NCBI GenBank assembly: GCA_017992655.1
Contig: JAGOOF010000008.1
Span: 1 to 14,954, forward strand
Length of the DNA: 14,954 nucleotides
DNA from: Patescibacteria group bacterium
GTDB lineage: Bacteria; Patescibacteriota; UBA1384
Reading direction: 5' to 3'
Program-made: the position numbers and the translations under genes
Notes under the pieces: generated by a model
The model's database searches: none
What the model was told of the DNA's origin: nothing
The model's input: only the letters and a program-made list of their open reading frames with translations
Part shown: positions 12,154-14,954 of the stretch, one piece after another
Layout: each line of letters opens with the position of its first letter
Numbering within the stretch: position 1 is the first letter of the stretch

Positions 12154-14078
12154 ATTATACGGGGAAGCAATAGTCCCAATAAAAATGCGCATAGGGTTGT
12201 GGGCAGAAGCCAAGATGGTAGATTATCCTTTTCATTCGCCGTGCTTTCTTGCTTGCCATCATCTATCTTTAGCGGAAGAGCTTGCTTGTTTTCCGTTGTT
12301 TTGTTGCTACTGGCGACCGTCTCTTGAGTAAGCTTTTCCTCCTGCATATTGTTGGGCGGGGTACTATGCTCACTTGTTGGCGACAATGGGGCTTGTACTT
12401 CAAGCGCCGGGCAAATATCGCTAAATTTTATAGTGGGCAAAAGAAGGCTGGAGCCACCCCGTTGCCAGCCGTCCACTTCGCCGTCATTAACTTTGTTATT
12501 TTTTGGACCCAGAGAAGAATAAAGCCAATTGCCGATATTGTCCGCGTGCCAGTAAGACCAGTAATCATTGCCCGCGCCAGGCTCATTGTACTTCTTGGCA
12601 CTTTCGCCGTTAATTGCAAAAATAAAACCATTGTAAAATTGTGGGTTAAGGCCACTCTTTTCAAGAAGTTGTACCCCAGTCATGTTTTCTTGTGTACCAA
12701 AATCGACGCATTTTGTTACTATTTCACCGCTACCGTGACGGACAACGACTCCCGCTTGCCCTGCTTGCGCGCCCAGGGGGTAAAAAATCGCTAGCGCAAC
12801 TAAAAGTGAAAATATTTTTAACTTTCCCAGGGCAAAAGAGAGAGCTAGCCCAATCAGCGCGGAGCCACAAACGACAAGTATCGATACGAGCTTATTGTTA
12901 CTTTCTTCGTTTGGTAAGGGAGCAGAAGGTGGCAGGGGTTGTATCTTTTTTTGAGGCTCATCGACATTATCTTTTTTTACTGCGTCGTTTTCATTATAGG
13001 CAACCACAATGCTTGGAGTGCGAACAAGCAGTTGAGCTTTTTTCTCTACATCTTCTTGCACCGGTGTTTCTTCGGCGAGGCAGGTGGGTAACGAATCATT
13101 TTCTTGCTTGTTATTTGCCGAATAGGAAATTAGGTTATTGCCAACAAATCCTAGCGTTTTCCCGTAAAGAGGAGGAACGGCAATCGCTGTGGTAAACACA
13201 GGATTTACCGCGCCAAAAGGAAGAGAAAAATTGTAGAAACCGCCTTTTCCGCGTAAGGATAATAGATTATCTGCAATCGTTTTTCCACTTGTGCTTAACC
13301 AAAAATCATCTGTTTCCTTTTCTCCTAATGCATAAATCGCTTGCAGGGTGTAAGCGTTAGAAAAAGCATCAGAAGAAGACGTCCAGGAGTTGTTATCATA
13401 CTTAATGCCACCATCATTAGTTTGTAGCCTCTTTAGGTAGTCTTTTGCGCGTGCAATTGCCGTATCACTTTGTTCGCCTCTGCTATAAGACAAGGCGATT
13501 AAAGCTTGGGCGGTAATGTTTGCCTCGGTCCCCCAGCCAGAATCCCAGCCACCGTCTTCTTCTTGCGCGTTAATTATAAAATTAAACGTTTTTTCTTCTA
13601 CTTCTTCCCCACTGGCACTTTTGGCGATAGTGCCAAAAATTGTGCTAATAATGTCTGGGCCAATAGAGCCATCCTCATTAGCCAAAGCATTTAATAAAGA
13701 AAGCATATTGCACCCACCAAAATTGCGTGGGTCACGCTCCGATGCGAGTGCGACAAGAATAGTGCGCTCAATGTCTGTTACGTTTGTGTAAGAACAGGCA
13801 TCTTTTTCCACGTAATGCAATAAACTAGGAGAGCCAACCGTGTCGGGGTCAAAGCCGGCGCCGGCATAAGCAATTGCTCCCCACGCACTTTGTATAGCCG
13901 AGGGTTCTGTTTCTCCCTCTTCTACTAACCCCCCGCTTTCTTTATCTTGGCGCAAGGCAAGGTAGGTAAGCGAAGGGCTGTTGCCGGGAGACGCGAGCAC
14001 AGCCTGCGGAGCGGGTGAAACCAATAAAAAAGCGCTTATTGCAAAAAGCGCTAGAAATATGTTCGCGAAAAAACGCAT
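12144..14078 (-). CDS. Secreted transcobalamin-like protein (alpha/alpha toroid + DUF4430), B12-riboswitch controlled
   Basis: This 644-aa protein has a signal peptide (1-29, ending QAVLAS). Residues about 35-315 form a helical repeat domain of the terpenoid-cyclase/prenyltransferase toroid type, with repeats such as AQEEDGGWDSGWGTEANITA (171-190) and LQTNDGG (218-224). An acidic/Pro linker precedes two hydrophobic segments (398-418 and 422-437, the second ending YPLGAQA like a second signal peptide). A DUF4430 domain follows (about 445-555: LLEKSGLNP, GNDYWSYWHAD, GNWLYSS, DGEVDGWQRG), then a Ser/Thr/Lys-rich stalk and a C-terminal anchor (622-639, RIIKK). DUF4430 is related to the C-terminal domain of animal transcobalamin/intrinsic factor, whose other domain is an alpha6/alpha6 barrel. 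A cobalamin riboswitch precedes the gene, and AGGAGG (14083-14088) sets the start. The inferred role is capture of corrinoids at the surface. No transporter genes are adjacent. Confidence 0.85.
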   Translation of the reverse strand: MRFFANIFLALFAISAFLLVSPAPQAVLASPGNSPSLTYLALRQDKESGGLVEEGETEPSAIQSAWGAIAYAGAGFDPDTVGSPSLLHYVEKDACSYTNVTDIERTILVALASERDPRNFGGCNMLSLLNALANEDGSIGPDIISTIFGTIAKSASGEEVEEKTFNFIINAQEEDGGWDSGWGTEANITAQALIALSYSRGEQSDTAIARAKDYLKRLQTNDGGIKYDNNSWTSSSDAFSNAYTLQAIYALGEKETDDFWLSTSGKTIADNLLSLRGKGGFYNFSLPFGAVNPVFTTAIAVPPLYGKTLGFVGNNLISYSANNKQENDSLPTCLAEETPVQEDVEKKAQLLVRTPSIVVAYNENDAVKKDNVDEPQKKIQPLPPSAPLPNEESNNKLVSILVVCGSALIGLALSFALGKLKIFSLLVALAIFYPLGAQAGQAGVVVRHGSGEIVTKCVDFGTQENMTGVQLLEKSGLNPQFYNGFIFAINGESAKKYNEPGAGNDYWSYWHADNIGNWLYSSLGPKNNKVNDGEVDGWQRGGSSLLLPTIKFSDICPALEVQAPLSPTSEHSTPPNNMQEEKLTQETVASSNKTTENKQALPLKIDDGKQESTANEKDNLPSWLLPTTLCAFLLGLLLPRIIKK

Positions 14079-14098
14079 TTTTCCTCCTCGGGAATTGC

Positions 14099-14202
14099 AA
14101 CGTGCTGGTTTTCTGACTCATCTTAAAAAAGATTTTACAGTAGCGGGACTGTGGCGGAATCTAACCGCACTTCCCACCCCAATTTCTGGGGGTGCGCACA
14201 TT
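14099..14202 (-). ncRNA. Cobalamin riboswitch (compact form)
   Basis: The minus strand carries the conserved B12-box core in order: GGGAA, a GCGG-TTAGATT-CCGC hairpin, CAGTCCCGCTACTGT, then GAGTCAG, AAACC and AGC. The closing P1 helix pairs AATGTGC (14196-14202) with GCACGTT (14099-14105), and CACCCC/GGGGTG forms a hairpin just inside it. Between ACTGT and GAGTCAG there is only one short hairpin (ATCTT-TTTT-AAGAT), so the peripheral arms of the large AdoCbl class are absent, resembling the small Cbl-II type. No T-tract terminator lies between the aptamer and the gene, while AGGAGG follows about 10 nt after P1, so translational control is likely. Confidence 0.93.
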
Positions 14203-14224
14203 TGTTATTTTTGTTGTATTTTTA

Positions 14225-14252
14225 ACGCTACATCGAAAAAAAACTTTGTCAA
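14225..14252 (-). promoter_or_regulatory. Promoter of the riboswitch/transcobalamin-like gene
   Basis: On the minus strand a perfect TTGACA (14247-14252) lies 16 bp from TAGCGT (14225-14230). Transcription would start near 14218, just ahead of the aptamer. Confidence 0.55.
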
Positions 14253-14289
14253 ATGCGTTGCGTATTGTTCTAAGTGTAATTACTGAACA

Positions 14290-14557
14290 CCCCGCCCCGT
14301 CTGAGCGGGGTTCTCACTTCGTTCGGGAGCCTGCGATCCGTGTTGAGCTTGTCGAAATACGAACAGTAAAGTTTTATTGTTCGAGGAATGGAATGACGAG
14401 AACTAAATACCGTTGATACTAGGACTTACGTGGTAGTTTACCCCGCCCTTTTAGGGCGGGGTTCTCACTTCGTTTGAACAGTAAAGATAGTAGTTCTCGC
14501 TTCGCTCGAACAGTAACTATCCCTGCGCATTAGCTCTTACTTTTTTCAAACAGTAAA
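14290..14557. repeat. Second cluster of the TCGAACA/TGTTCGA palindromic repeat family
   Basis: Two GC hairpins, CCCCGC...GCGGGG (14290-14310) and a 9-bp stem CCCCGCCCT/AGGGCGGGG (14441-14461), are each followed by the same GTTCTCACTTCGTT. Copies of AGTTCTCxCTTCGxTCGAACAGTAA occur at 14462-14484, 14491-14516 and, decayed, 14531-14557. CGAACAGTAAA...TTTATTGTTCG (14360-14383) matches the junction palindrome of the array at 1399-1940. No ORF looks real between the riboswitch promoter and the tRNAs. Confidence 0.8.
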
Positions 14558-14570
14558 ATTATCTCTAACA

Positions 14571-14596
14571 AAAAAACCTGGGATATCAGGTTTTTT
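14571..14596. terminator. Bidirectional terminator between the repeats and the tRNA-Arg/His pair
   Basis: AAAAAACCTG (14571-14580), loop GGATAT and CAGGTTTTTT (14587-14596) form a hairpin with T-tracts on both strands. It lies 43 nt downstream of tRNA-Arg on the minus strand and would end that transcript. Confidence 0.75.
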
Positions 14597-14638
14597 GCTC
14601 TGGCTGATTAGCGAGACATAAGGTAACAATTAAAGCTG

Positions 14639-14715
14639 TGGCACCCCCGGAGGGACTCGAACCCCCAACCTTGACGTTAGAACCGTCCTGCTCTATCCAG
14701 TTGAGCTACGGGGGC
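14639..14715 (-). tRNA. tRNA-Arg (TCT)
   Basis: On the minus strand acceptor GCCCCCG pairs with CGGGGGT, the anticodon loop is GTTCTAA (TCT), the T-loop is TTCGAGT and the 3' CCA is encoded (14639-14641). The first acceptor pair is G-T and the outer anticodon-stem pair is mismatched. G at position 32 is uncommon. Confidence 0.92.
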
Positions 14716-14721
14716 AAAGCA

Positions 14722-14798
14722 TGGGGTGATCGAGCGGGCTCGAACCGCCAACCGCCTGTTCCACAAACAGGAGCTCTGCCAATTGAGCTACGATCACC
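14722..14798 (-). tRNA. tRNA-His (GTG)
   Basis: On the minus strand anticodon stem CCTGT/ACAGG encloses loop TTGTGGA (GTG). The acceptor GTGATCG/CGATCAC is extended by the His-specific G-1:C73 pair, and CCA is encoded (14722-14724). It precedes tRNA-Arg by 6 nt on the same strand. Confidence 0.95.
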
Positions 14799-14800
14799 AT

Positions 14801-14947
14801 GTCTGGCGCCTTCGGAGGGACTCAATCAGATATTTGTCTGCTGACAAATTCCGCGACCCCGCCTCGCTCCCGTCGGAGCTCCGGCTTTCGAGCCCTCAAG
14901 GTCGCCAACTCCAATTACTTCGTAATTGTCTGGCGCCTTCGGAGGGA
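14801..14947. repeat. 20-bp direct repeat pair flanking a structured segment
   Basis: GTCTGGCGCCTTCGGAGGGA occurs exactly at 14801-14820 and 14928-14947. On the minus strand each reads like the end of a tRNA (T-stem 3' half, acceptor CGAAGGC, G, CCA), but neither copy has a normal TTC T-loop, and the first has no matching 5' acceptor. The segment between holds hairpins ATTTGTC/GACAAAT (about 14831-14848), GCTCCC/GGAGC (about 14866-14878), GGCT/AGCC (about 14883-14894) and CAATTAC-TTC-GTAATTG (14912-14928), enclosed in part by GCGACC/GGTCGC. No function is recognised. Confidence 0.7.
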
Positions 14948-14954
14948 ATCGGTC

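Noticed and set aside
12144..12210. LPxTG sorting signal at the C-terminus of the transcobalamin-like protein
   Set aside because: The end reads LPSWLLPTTLC before the span, with no TG, so it is better seen as a plain membrane anchor.
14638..14844. 68-aa ORF on + over the tRNA-Arg/His genes
   Set aside because: It is the reverse complement of two tRNAs; the EGLEPPT/SNRQPP strings are a known artefact of translating tRNA genes.
1..14954. Recoded UGA (code 25, as in Gracilibacteria/Absconditabacteria)
   Set aside because: The genes end at TAA or TAG at expected family lengths, and no conserved motif requires reading through a UGA.

Overview
The window looks like chromosomal DNA from a small-genome bacterium, most likely a member of the Candidate Phyla Radiation (Patescibacteria). 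The hints are short surface and membrane proteins of unknown family, a sortase, a ComM/YifB homologue, an isolated short beta-carbonic anhydrase-like gene, mostly TAA stops, apparent leaderless starts, and little biosynthetic metabolism. The standard genetic code works throughout. The lineage is an inference from style; no rRNA is present to confirm it.

Left part (1-1243): the 3' end of an ftsH gene whose zinc motif reads PEAAH instead of HExxH, then a Nudix hydrolase gene broken by one extra C in a C8 run, closed by a strong terminator. Positions 1244-1980 hold no gene. They contain a degenerate GC-rich minisatellite followed by five tandem 83-106 bp palindromic units.

Middle (1981-8429), all on +: a UvrD/PcrA-type helicase; a secreted DUF348-G5-RlpA-like cell-wall protein overlapping rsmA (the same neighbourhood as rpfB/yabE-ksgA in Gram-positives); a divergent NRAMP-related transporter; and comM. 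A short carbonic anhydrase-like gene (8472-8882, -) has its own promoter and terminator. Divergent from it is a surface operon (8965-11624, +): sortase, a tiny Thr-rich tail-anchored protein with a sorting-signal-like end, a large membrane-anchored surface protein, and a small membrane protein.

Right part: a small Lys-rich membrane protein (-), tRNA-Cys and tRNA-Gly (+), then the most interesting locus. This is a 644-aa secreted, membrane-anchored protein on - (12144-14078), with an alpha/alpha-toroid domain and a DUF4430 domain, the two folds that make up animal transcobalamin/intrinsic factor. It sits behind a clear compact cobalamin riboswitch (14099-14202). I read it as a B12-capture protein. 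The window ends with more copies of the left-hand palindromic repeat, tRNA-Arg and tRNA-His (-), and an unexplained 20-bp direct repeat that resembles tRNA 3' ends.
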